From assembly GCA_023511325.1 (NCBI GenBank), contig JAIMBU010000176.1:1-6337 (forward strand): 6,337 bases of DNA, written 5' to 3'. The position numbers were made by a program, and so were the translations under genes. Position 1 is the first letter of the stretch. Each line of letters opens with the position of its first letter. A model generated the notes under the pieces. It saw nothing but the letters and a program-made list of their open reading frames with translations, had not been told where the DNA came from and did no database searches. This stretch comes from Gorillibacterium sp. GTDB taxonomy: Bacteria; Bacillota; Bacilli; Paenibacillales; NBRC-103111. Shown one piece after another: positions 1 to 6,179 of this stretch.

Positions 1-6
1 ACATTA

Positions 7-70
7 GAAAAACTCCCATCATTGTAGCAGTAGAAGTTTTTGCTTTTTCTACTGTCTACTATGATGGGAG
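7..70 (-). terminator. Rho-independent terminator of the nfnAB operon
   Basis: An outer perfect 10-bp stem pairs CTCCCATCAT (13-22) with ATGATGGGAG (61-70). Inside it, after a 23/60 mismatch, 24-27 pairs with 56-59, and after a one-base bulge at 55, 28-35 pairs with 47-54, leaving an 11-base loop. Read on the minus strand, the stem is followed at once by TTTTTC (12 down to 7). On the plus strand no T-tract follows, so the signal is directional and serves leftward transcription. It lies 65 bp past the nfnB stop. The stem is longer than a minimal terminator needs. Confidence 0.88.
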
Positions 71-134
71 CATATCAGCCAGCAAGGCCGCGAAAGCTTA
101 ATTTATATTTATACTGTTTATTGAATATGCTGCT

Positions 135-1538
135 TTAAATAATGTTAGCCACTCCTATAGTCAGCGCCTGGTGAATCGCCTGTGCTGCTTTCTTGCCTGC
201 GCCCATGGCGAGAATAACTGTCGCCGCACCGGTAACGGCATCGCCACCTGCATAGACGCCCATTTTACTCGTACGCATGGTAGCTTCATCGACGATTATC
301 CCACCCCAGCGATGGGTATCCAGACCACTGGTTGTCTGGCGAATGAGTGGATTCGGATTCTGACCAATCGCCATGATCACCGTCTCTAGTTCAAGTGTGA
401 AGAGACTGTCGGCTTTCTCACGTGGGCTGCGTCGCCCTGAAGCATCTGGCTCGCCAAGCTCCATCTCCACACATTCCATACCTTGAACCCATGTGCCATC
501 TCCAAGAATACGCACTGGGTTAACAAGCAGACGGAACTGAATCCCTTCCTCCATCGCATGATGGACTTCTTCTGCCCGAGCAGGCAACTCGTCCATCCCT
601 CTGCGGTAGACAATGCTTACTTCCTCCGCTCCGAGACGTAGCGCCGTTCGTGCTGCATCCATCGCTACATTGCCACCACCAACAACGGCGACCCGCTTGC
701 CAGTTTTCACGGGTGTCGGGTATTTCGGATATTCGTAGGCGCGCATCAGATTAACCCGAGTCAAATATTCGTTGGCCGAATAGACGCCATTGAGATTCTC
801 CCCTTCGATGCCCATGAACCGCGGCAAACCCGCTCCACTGCCAACAAATACAGCTTTATAGCCATCCTCCAGCAATTCATCAACCGTCATGGAACGACCG
901 ACGATGACGTTGCGATGGATTGTCACACCCATCTCAGCGATCTTATTGATCTCCTCCTGAACAAGATCCTTGGGCAGACGAAACTCGGGAATCCCGTAAG
1001 TAAGCACACCACCAAGCTCATGGAGCGCCTCAAATAACGTCACATCATAACCAAGCTTAGCCATATCTCCGGCACAGCTTAAACCAGCAGGACCACCGCC
1101 AACAACAGCAATCTTCATCCCATTCTTAGCTATCTCATTCTTCTGAACGAAGCCAGAGCTTAAGGCATAATCCGCAGCAAAGCGTTCAAGCCGCCCAATG
1201 CCAACAGGCTCTGCTTTTTTACCACGAATACAAACGCCCTCGCACTGATTTTCTTGCGGACATACGCGACCACAAACGGCAGGTAGACTATTCTCTGTAA
1301 TAATCTTCTGGTATGCGGCTATAAAATCGCCATCGGCGATTAATTGGATAAATTCTGGGATAGGGACACCTACCGGGCAGCCACCAATACAAGGCTTATT
1401 CTTGCACTGAAGGCACCGCTCCGCCTCCTCCATCGCTTGCCGCGGGGTATAACCGAGTGTTACCTCTTCGAAGTTATGATTCCGAATAAGTGGTGGCTGT
1501 TCGGGCATTCTTACTTTCGTTTTGCTCATGTTAGTCAT
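135..1538 (-). CDS. nfnB: NfnB-type large subunit of NADH-dependent ferredoxin:NADP+ oxidoreductase (GltD-like NADPH flavoprotein; often annotated gltA)
   Basis: This 467-residue cytosolic iron-sulfur flavoprotein is the NADPH-binding subunit of a probable electron-bifurcating transhydrogenase that exchanges electrons between NADPH, NADH and ferredoxin. An N-terminal Fe-S domain carries C42, C45, C50 and C54 (RCLQCKNKPCIGGCP) and C89, C93, C99 and C103 (CGRVCPQENQCEGVC), as in GltD and NfnB. A first dinucleotide fold (VVGGGPAGL, about 145-153) binds FAD. A second (VVGGGNVAMD, about 285-294), with YRRGMDELPAR at 311-321, binds NADPH. The C-terminal FAD motif is GVYAGGDAV (427-435). The start chosen is the ATG whose ATGA overlaps the nfnA stop, behind GGGAGAA with a 9-base gap. 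A frame open 25 codons further upstream has ATGs at 1613 and 1556 without a ribosome site. Automatic annotation often calls this family homotetrameric NADPH glutamate synthase, but no glutamate synthase large subunit lies beside it, and the nfnA partner favours Nfn. Glutamate synthase activity cannot be excluded from sequence alone. Confidence 0.93.
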   Translation of the reverse strand: MTNMSKTKVRMPEQPPLIRNHNFEEVTLGYTPRQAMEEAERCLQCKNKPCIGGCPVGVPIPEFIQLIADGDFIAAYQKIITENSLPAVCGRVCPQENQCEGVCIRGKKAEPVGIGRLERFAADYALSSGFVQKNEIAKNGMKIAVVGGGPAGLSCAGDMAKLGYDVTLFEALHELGGVLTYGIPEFRLPKDLVQEEINKIAEMGVTIHRNVIVGRSMTVDELLEDGYKAVFVGSGAGLPRFMGIEGENLNGVYSANEYLTRVNLMRAYEYPKYPTPVKTGKRVAVVGGGNVAMDAARTALRLGAEEVSIVYRRGMDELPARAEEVHHAMEEGIQFRLLVNPVRILGDGTWVQGMECVEMELGEPDASGRRSPREKADSLFTLELETVIMAIGQNPNPLIRQTTSGLDTHRWGGIIVDEATMRTSKMGVYAGGDAVTGAATVILAMGAGKKAAQAIHQALTIGVANII

Positions 1539-2368
1539 TGGCTGATGTTCTCCCATCCGATCGAACAAACGTGTTCTTCCATATCCTTGTACATCCCTTG
1601 ACGACGGATGCATTCATCAAAATCAACTAGCCACCCGTCGAAATCGGGTCCATCCACACAGGCAAACTTCGTTTCGCCCCCAATTGTGACACGACAGCCA
1701 CCGCACATGCCCGTGCCATCAATCATGATCGGGTTAAGCGAAACCCCTGTTGGAATGCTTAGCGGCTTGGTAATGCCAACCACTGCCTTCATCATGGGTA
1801 GCGGACCGATACAGATGACCTCATCATACTGGTTGCCTTCAGCCAATAGTTGCTTGAGCACATCGGTCACGAAGCCTTGAACTCCAGCGCTACCATCATT
1901 GGTCGCCACATGAACATGATCACAGAAACTAGCGAAGTCATCCTTCAGGATGACAAACTCAGCACTTCTGCCGCCGAGGATAACATCCACGGAGGCACCG
2001 TGTTCTTGCATCATCCGCAGTTGTGGGTAAAGCGGAGCAGCACCCACACCGCCACCAATTCCAAGCACACGACGGTAGTTCTTCTCCTCAACCGCTTGTC
2101 CAAGTGGACCTGCGAAATCAGATAGCATCTCTCCCGCTTCTTTAGCAGCAAGCAATCCGGTTGTGAAGCCAACGGTTTGATAAATGATCGTAACCGTTTC
2201 TTCCGCCCGGTTATAATCAGCAATGGTAAGGGGAATACGTTCTCCGCCATCATTCACGCGGACCATCACAAACTGACCCGGCATGCATTTTCTCGCAACA
2301 AAAGGTGCGTGCACAACCATGCGCTCGACAGAGCCATTCAATTTATCTTTCGCAACAATTCGGTACAT
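1535..2368 (-). CDS. nfnA: NfnA-type small subunit (ferredoxin-NADP reductase-like FAD/NAD/[2Fe-2S] protein; also annotated sulfide/dihydroorotate dehydrogenase-like)
   Basis: This 277-residue cytosolic flavoprotein is the NADH-side partner of NfnB and resembles PyrK-type dihydroorotate dehydrogenase electron-transfer subunits. An N-terminal FAD-binding barrel carries RIPLTIAD (44-51). The NAD-binding fold follows, with GIGGGVGAAP (about 103-112) and CIGPLPMM (186-193). A C-terminal [2Fe-2S] site has C222, C225 and C237 (MCGGCRV and FACVDGPDF). Characterised Nfn enzymes use three cysteines and one aspartate for this cluster. The nearest aspartate here is D217 in DGTGMC, but its role needs an alignment. 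The family is usually about 280 residues, so the protein is complete. The ATG has AAGGAG with an 8-base gap. It is first in the operon and overlaps nfnB by 4 bp. PyrK is less likely because no pyrimidine genes are adjacent and the partner is GltD-like. Confidence 0.93.
   Translation of the reverse strand: MYRIVAKDKLNGSVERMVVHAPFVARKCMPGQFVMVRVNDGGERIPLTIADYNRAEETVTIIYQTVGFTTGLLAAKEAGEMLSDFAGPLGQAVEEKNYRRVLGIGGGVGAAPLYPQLRMMQEHGASVDVILGGRSAEFVILKDDFASFCDHVHVATNDGSAGVQGFVTDVLKQLLAEGNQYDEVICIGPLPMMKAVVGITKPLSIPTGVSLNPIMIDGTGMCGGCRVTIGGETKFACVDGPDFDGWLVDFDECIRRQGMYKDMEEHVCSIGWENISQ
1548..1554 (-). promoter_or_regulatory. Ribosome binding site deciding the nfnB start
   Basis: GGGAGAA on the minus strand ends 9 bases before the ATG at 1538 and lies inside the end of nfnA. 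That ATG forms ATGA with the nfnA stop, so nfnB is probably translationally coupled to nfnA. The in-frame ATGs at 1613, 1556 and 1529 have no comparable site at a good distance. Confidence 0.7.
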
Positions 2369-2406
2369 GACTATGTCTCCTTAGCGTTTAACTTTAACTT
2401 GCCTTC

Positions 2407-2437
2407 ATTATAGCGGGTTCGTCTTTTTTATGAGCAA
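2407..2437 (-). promoter_or_regulatory. Candidate sigma-A promoter of nfnAB
   Basis: A perfect TATAAT lies at 2407-2412 on the minus strand, 38 bp before the nfnA start. The best -35 candidate is TTGCTC (2432-2437) with a 19-bp spacer, which matches TTGACA at only three positions and is slightly too far. The perfect -10 box and a predicted leader of about 32 bases support a promoter, but the weak -35 leaves room for an activator or for readthrough from the gene upstream. Confidence 0.45.
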
Positions 2438-2460
2438 GAAAAATTGTATTTTTCATGAAC

Positions 2461-2482
2461 GATAGCGATTATTCAAGCTATC
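2461..2482 (-). repeat. Short inverted repeat between gdpD and nfnA
   Basis: GATAGC (2461-2466) and GCTATC (2477-2482) form a 6-bp stem with a 10-base loop just after the phosphodiesterase stop. On the minus strand no immediate T-tract follows; a TTTTTC run comes only about 15 bases later. It may be a weak terminator for the phosphodiesterase or a site upstream of the nfn promoter, or it may be chance. Confidence 0.25.
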
Positions 2483-2491
2483 CCTTTGGCT

Positions 2492-3223
2492 TTAAGCTTT
2501 CATTTCTTCTTGAATGGCTTTCATTCGGGCAGGATAATTGGTAATGACCGCATCTACGCCCAATGCGATCATCCGTCTGAGATCGGCATCCTCGTTTACC
2601 GTCCATGGTCTGATTTTGCTACCAGCCGCATGAGCACCCGCAACAATCTCTGGATAGACGCTGTAATAATGAGCATGGAGCGCTAATGCTTGGATGGAGC
2701 CTGCATAGTTCCATGGCTCATAAAGTCCTTCTCCGTAGAGGATGCCCCGTTCAATCTCTGGCGCTAGTGAAGCAAGCTTCACGAGACTGTAATGATTGAA
2801 GGAAGAGAAGACCACTCTATTCTCCATCGCGTACTCTTTTACAAGCCGGATCGCTTTCTCCTCCATGCCCTCATAAAGAATGAGGCCGTTCTTCAGCTCT
2901 ATGTTCAGCTCAAGTGAAGTTGGCGCAAGATATGCCAGCACCTCTTGCAGGAGTGGAAGCGACTCTCCTCGATATTGCTCAAATCGATGGCTTGCATCCA
3001 AGCGTTGGAGTTCTGCTGACGTGTAATGAGTGACTAAACCCTTGCCGTTTGTTGTGCGATCAAGTGACTCGTCGTGAATAACCACAAGCTGGCCATCCCG
3101 ACTCATCTGAATATCCAGCTCGATCCCGTCCGCCCCTTGCTGAACAGCTAGCCGAAAAGCAGCCATCGTATTCTCCGGTGCATCTCCAGACGCACCTCTA
3201 TGTGCATAGATCAGTGACTTCAT
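2492..3223 (-). CDS. Glycerophosphodiester phosphodiesterase (GDPD family, cytosolic)
   Basis: This 243-residue enzyme should hydrolyse glycerophosphodiesters, products of phospholipid turnover, to glycerol-3-phosphate and an alcohol. The TIM-barrel signature is complete: HRG (8-10), ENT (17-19), the metal ligands E35 and D37 in IELDIQ, HD (50-51) with LDRTTNG after it, E109 in IELK, WTVN (207-210) and TNYP (228-231). H8 and H50 correspond to the catalytic pair of the family. There is no signal peptide or membrane segment, so it is cytosolic and UgpQ-like rather than the secreted GlpQ type. The length is normal. The ATG follows AGAGGAG at 13 bases, which is rather long. It stands 123 bp upstream of nfnA on the same strand, with no obvious functional link. 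No transport genes are adjacent, so the physiological substrate cannot be named. Confidence 0.93.
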   Translation of the reverse strand: MKSLIYAHRGASGDAPENTMAAFRLAVQQGADGIELDIQMSRDGQLVVIHDESLDRTTNGKGLVTHYTSAELQRLDASHRFEQYRGESLPLLQEVLAYLAPTSLELNIELKNGLILYEGMEEKAIRLVKEYAMENRVVFSSFNHYSLVKLASLAPEIERGILYGEGLYEPWNYAGSIQALALHAHYYSVYPEIVAGAHAAGSKIRPWTVNEDADLRRMIALGVDAVITNYPARMKAIQEEMKA

Positions 3224-3274
3224 CGTAATCGTAAGACTCCTCTCTTAGTCCATCTACTGTAACCCATAATCTCT

Positions 3275-3280
3275 ATTATA
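3275..3280 (-). promoter_or_regulatory. Candidate -10 box of the phosphodiesterase gene
   Basis: A perfect TATAAT lies on the minus strand 52 bp before the phosphodiesterase start, giving a leader of about 45 bases. No good -35 hexamer is seen at 16-18 bp; TGCACT with a 16-bp spacer is the best and matches at three positions. Confidence 0.4.
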
Positions 3281-3434
3281 TAAGGAAATAAAGACAAGTG
3301 CATCTTATCCCGTCCTTCCAAGATCTCATATTCATACGCAACAGGCATTATGCAAATTTGACGCTTCGTATTCACTCCAAAATGCTGACCTGAGGGATTC
3401 TAAAAACTAACATTCTCTCTGATCATAAAGCAAC

Positions 3435-3481
3435 AAAAAGAATCCCCCAGCTTCACTTATCGTGGCTTGGAGGATATTTTT
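3435..3481 (-). terminator. Hairpin terminator, probably bidirectional, for the DUF3160 transcript
   Basis: ATCCCCCAGC (3442-3451) pairs with GCTTGGAGGAT (3465-3475) with one bulged base, and an inner CAC/GTG stem (3454-3456 with 3462-3464) closes a TTATC loop. On the minus strand the stem is followed by TCTTTTTG, and on the plus strand by ATTTTT. The one C-A mismatch on the plus strand (3446/3471) becomes a G-U pair in minus-strand RNA, so the leftward direction forms the better hairpin. The only leftward gene upstream is the DUF3160 gene, which stops 415 bp away. No plus-strand gene lies nearby to need it. Confidence 0.75.
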
Positions 3482-3613
3482 GGTATAACTTAATCTTATT
3501 ATTGTTTCTCTGAAGGAAGGTAAAGGGTAATCAACCAGAGGTAGCAGGATACATAGAGGAGAAGTGAAATGACTCTTCATTGATCAAGGTCTCCGGTTTA
3601 TGAATGATAACGC

Positions 3614-3637
3614 TACTGCATTTCCTACAGTTAATTT
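3614..3637 (-). repeat. Hairpin repeat copy 1 (type A)
   Basis: This 24-bp unit is identical to copy 2. Read on the minus strand its core is ACTGTA-GGAAA-TGCAGT: a 6-bp stem with one T-G wobble and a five-base loop. A TAATT-type flank lies on the high-coordinate side in all four copies. Confidence 0.85.
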
Positions 3638-3664
3638 AGAGCTTATAGCTTCTGGGAAGAGTCT

Positions 3665-3688
3665 TACTGCATTTCCTACAGTTAATTT
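3665..3688 (-). repeat. Hairpin repeat copy 2 (type A)
   Basis: An exact 24-bp copy of the unit at 3614, exactly 51 bp further on. The 27 bases between the two copies and the bases after this copy do not match each other, so this is not a plain tandem duplication of a 51-bp block. Confidence 0.85.
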
Positions 3689-3728
3689 GGTGGATTTAGC
3701 CGTATTTGATGAAATGGGCAGAACTAGA

Positions 3729-3748
3729 TGTACCTTTTGCAGGTAATT
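3729..3748 (-). repeat. Hairpin repeat copy 3 (type B)
   Basis: This 20-bp unit is identical to copy 4. On the plus strand its core is TGTA-CCTTT-TGCA followed by GGTAATT. It differs from copy 4 just outside the shared unit: the outermost base of the left arm is A instead of C, so the CTG/CAG outer pair is lost. It aligns with the type A units in the same orientation, with TAATT on the same side. Confidence 0.8.
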
Positions 3749-3779
3749 AAGAGACGAAGCGGTTTCTCGTTGTTTTAAC

Positions 3780-3799
3780 TGTACCTTTTGCAGGTAATT
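3780..3799 (-). repeat. Hairpin repeat copy 4 (type B)
   Basis: An exact 20-bp copy of the unit at 3729, again exactly 51 bp away. With the preceding C at 3779 it forms CTGTA-CCTTT-TGCAG on the plus strand, a 5-bp stem with one T-G wobble. This is the last unit before the DUF3160 stop codon at 3890. Confidence 0.85.
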
Positions 3800-3889
3800 G
3801 TTATGACCGATTGCAGAGAGTTAGAGTGGCCTACTTAACGGAAGGGATCAGCGACCGAGAGCGAAATAGGTAGCTTTCATCCAGCCCCA

Positions 3890-6160
3890 TCACTCGTCCA
3901 ACTGCTCCCAATCTACGTCAAGAGGTTCAATCTTTACCTGGTTGCTGTTTAGTTTAAACTTCTGAGTCCAGAACGGTTGTTCAGGCAAGGAAGCCGAAGG
4001 TTCCACTCGCTTAGGGTAGGAGTAATTCTCTTGTTTAACAATCTGAAGCCCTTGCAGCTGCCACCATTCTTCATCTGTCAGACGTTTATCGCTCACAAAT
4101 TCATAGTAGGAATATACAGGGCCCCTGGACAAAACCAGCTTGCCGTTAATCGGAGCGACCACGTAAATATGGTCAAAATAACCTGTTCCAAGTGATAGAT
4201 ATGCCCCTGGGGCAGTTGTGGCAACATCGGAAATAAGCATATCACTCAAGTCTAGCGCTGCATATTCTTCCGCCAACGCATTCAATAAAGTAATTGAAAT
4301 GTTCTCAAGTGTTCCACCGTACCATAAAAGCTTTTGATTCTCTTCCTCTGTTAAGGCTTCGTTGCGCATTTCTTTAACGGAACAATCAATCAACAGCTGA
4401 AGCAGCGTTTTATACTCATTAGCCGCACTGGTCAACATTTCATTCGTCATGCCTCTGCCTTCCAGTACGGATAGGGTATCATCCATCAGGTATAAAAGCC
4501 TGCTGTATAGAGGTACATTCGGCTCTACATAATGCTGTTTGGCAAAGGCAACCGGTCCACCCATTTCAGCCATCGCCTGTTTCCCATAGAGGACGGTGTC
4601 ATGCTTTAATTCTGCGTAGCTTCCCAGTGCCGTGTTCAAGGACTTGTGCTTCCATGCTTCTGTTGTCATGAAGAAAGGCATTCCCGAATCCGCATCATAC
4701 TCCGTTAGCACTGCTTGAAGCGACCAGAGCCAGCCATTGTACAGATCAGTCCTCCACATTTCATCGGGATACCCAGAAACCTCCTTTTCCAGAGCTTGAT
4801 ATTCCTTTTCATATCCCGGCCAGCTATCCTGTGGTTTATAGTCATTAAACAGAAGATTCTCCGCCAGCTTGCTTCCCATGACGCCCATAACATCCAATCC
4901 GGAGGGAGTGGGCCTGATTATCGGCTCGATCAAATTCTGCATGATGTAACTATCCAGAATATAGCGCTGTCCCATATATCGGAATTGCTTGCCGGTGGGT
5001 ATCGTGGCTACCGTCAGTTTCCCTTGGATTCGGGGTTCAGGCAGCGCCTTGACTGCAGCAAGAAGCTTATCATAATAATCCTTGTCACCCAGGATATTGG
5101 GATCATTGCCTTCACCAAAAACAGCCACGCGCAAGGTATTCATCGCAAAAACCTGAATATCATCCGATAAGCCCACATATTGTCCAGTTAGCCCATAAAT
5201 ATTGGCCCAAAGCTCTGCACTGCTCGTTCCTGCTGATTCGAGGAATGTGGTAAAGGTCATGAGTAAGGCTTGCAGGGTATTCTCATAGAGAAATTCTTCT
5301 TTATCAAAGAAAGCCAAGGGCGCCGTGCCAAACCACATCATCGTCTTAAAAAAATGTCCCAGCTCTTCACTTCTCGTATAATGCCCTCTTACTTTAAACT
5401 GGGAGTAATCCAGATCACTTAAAAAAAGCGGCGATTTTCCTATGGCTTCCGCTTGCTCAATAAGCTTAACTTCCTTTTGGGCGAGCTCCATCCAGTTATG
5501 ATCTAGTTTTACTGTAATGGATGAAGCAGGCTCTATGAGCATTTGTGCTACCAAAAAATAGATGATGTTTTTCTCCTGTAGGCTCTTTAAATCATCATCC
5601 AGCAGCTCGTTATACACGGCAATCGACTGCTCAAGCATCTGCTTAGTCAGAAGCTTCAAATCCTTGTTCAGAATGCTCGATTCCACGTACAGCAGCGATT
5701 TATCATAAAATTGGTGATAAATGTGTAATACCGAGTCCGCAGAAATGAAATTGGGTATCCCGCTGTACTCATTACCATCATAAACATTGAATATCTTGCT
5801 GTCTCTGGCAGGCAGGACTACAAAGCCACTCTCCGTAAGCATGCTGAGTTGCTCCTTGGTAAAGCCGGAGAATTGATTGATATTCTCAATATTGGCCAGA
5901 TTTTTTGCAATCTTGTAGGGATTAACCTTGGCTTCATAATCCGGAATAATAAATTCGATTGGTTTATTTCTGAGAGTTTCAAATGCCGACCCGTTTTTAC
6001 TCATTTGTAGCATCGAGGCTTTGACATCCACGCTTTTCGTCGGGGTAGATTCCACATTGGCAACTTTCTTGGTGACTTCCTCTTTGGCCACATGCGTATT
6101 GCTTAAACAACCGCTTGCAATCAGGCATAGACCCAGCACAATTATCCACAATCGTTTCAT
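3890..6160 (-). CDS. DUF3160-family lipoprotein of unknown function
   Basis: This is a 756-residue predicted lipoprotein. The N-terminus has MKR, a hydrophobic stretch (4-16) and a lipobox ending ASGC, making C18 the likely lipidated cysteine; the A at -3 is less usual than L. A hydrophilic, Lys/Thr/Ser-rich linker (about 19-60) would keep the main domain away from the membrane. The DUF3160 signature follows: SGFVVLP (111-117), YDGNEYSG (127-134) and SADSVLHIYHQFYDK (140-154). The rest looks mostly helical, and GPVYSYYEF with EEWW near the C-terminus is typical of the family as I recall it. No catalytic motif is recognised. The start is well supported by GGAGAGG with a 7-base gap. It follows the partial upstream gene by 19 bp, so the two are probably cotranscribed and may act together at the cell surface. 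The family assignment rests on recalled motifs, not on a search. Confidence 0.88.
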   Translation of the reverse strand: MKRLWIIVLGLCLIASGCLSNTHVAKEEVTKKVANVESTPTKSVDVKASMLQMSKNGSAFETLRNKPIEFIIPDYEAKVNPYKIAKNLANIENINQFSGFTKEQLSMLTESGFVVLPARDSKIFNVYDGNEYSGIPNFISADSVLHIYHQFYDKSLLYVESSILNKDLKLLTKQMLEQSIAVYNELLDDDLKSLQEKNIIYFLVAQMLIEPASSITVKLDHNWMELAQKEVKLIEQAEAIGKSPLFLSDLDYSQFKVRGHYTRSEELGHFFKTMMWFGTAPLAFFDKEEFLYENTLQALLMTFTTFLESAGTSSAELWANIYGLTGQYVGLSDDIQVFAMNTLRVAVFGEGNDPNILGDKDYYDKLLAAVKALPEPRIQGKLTVATIPTGKQFRYMGQRYILDSYIMQNLIEPIIRPTPSGLDVMGVMGSKLAENLLFNDYKPQDSWPGYEKEYQALEKEVSGYPDEMWRTDLYNGWLWSLQAVLTEYDADSGMPFFMTTEAWKHKSLNTALGSYAELKHDTVLYGKQAMAEMGGPVAFAKQHYVEPNVPLYSRLLYLMDDTLSVLEGRGMTNEMLTSAANEYKTLLQLLIDCSVKEMRNEALTEEENQKLLWYGGTLENISITLLNALAEEYAALDLSDMLISDVATTAPGAYLSLGTGYFDHIYVVAPINGKLVLSRGPVYSYYEFVSDKRLTDEEWWQLQGLQIVKQENYSYPKRVEPSASLPEQPFWTQKFKLNSNQVKIEPLDVDWEQLDE

Positions 6161-6179
6161 CGGTTTACCTCTCCGTTCA

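Larger units (their letters stand above)
3224..3889. other. 666-bp intergenic region with terminator, hairpin repeat array and promoter
   Basis: No convincing gene is present. From right to left it holds: about 90 bp after the DUF3160 stop with no clear structure; four hairpin repeats between 3614 and 3799; about 130 bp of unremarkable sequence; a terminator at 3435-3481; and the upstream region of the phosphodiesterase. Two small ORFs are possible but doubtful. One is on the minus strand, 3220-3303, 27 codons, extendable in frame to an ATG at 3348; it has an AAGGA site at 9 bases and its TGA overlaps the phosphodiesterase ATG. The other is on the plus strand, 3600-3746, 48 codons, and its repeated TAFPTVNL comes from the DNA repeats. 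Confidence 0.7.

Noticed and set aside
71..134. Possible further signal between the nfnB stop and the terminator
   Set aside because: Only AT-rich sequence and small chance palindromes are seen; no promoter, ORF or repeat can be supported.
135..1538. Identification as the glutamate synthase small subunit GltD
   Set aside because: Motifs are shared, but no large subunit is adjacent, while an NfnA-type partner is coupled to it.
1539..1613. Upstream in-frame starts for nfnB (ATG at 1613 or 1556)
   Set aside because: Neither has a ribosome site, and both would overlap nfnA more deeply. The ATG at 1538 has GGGAGAA and the ATGA coupling, and the family proteins begin close to this point.
3569..3583. 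Four-codon ORF (MTLH) on the plus strand behind a good AGGAGA site
   Set aside because: Too short to judge, with no promoter and no plus-strand gene downstream that it could regulate.
3614..3799. CRISPR-like pattern of repeats and unique spacers
   Set aside because: Only two pairs of different repeats (24 and 20 bp), unequal spacers (27, 40 and 31 bp), and no cas gene in the window. A hairpin repeat family fits better.
4715..5170. 151-codon plus-strand open frame opposite the DUF3160 gene
   Set aside because: It lies wholly antisense to a well-supported gene with family motifs, has no recognisable domain, and is best explained as a shadow frame.
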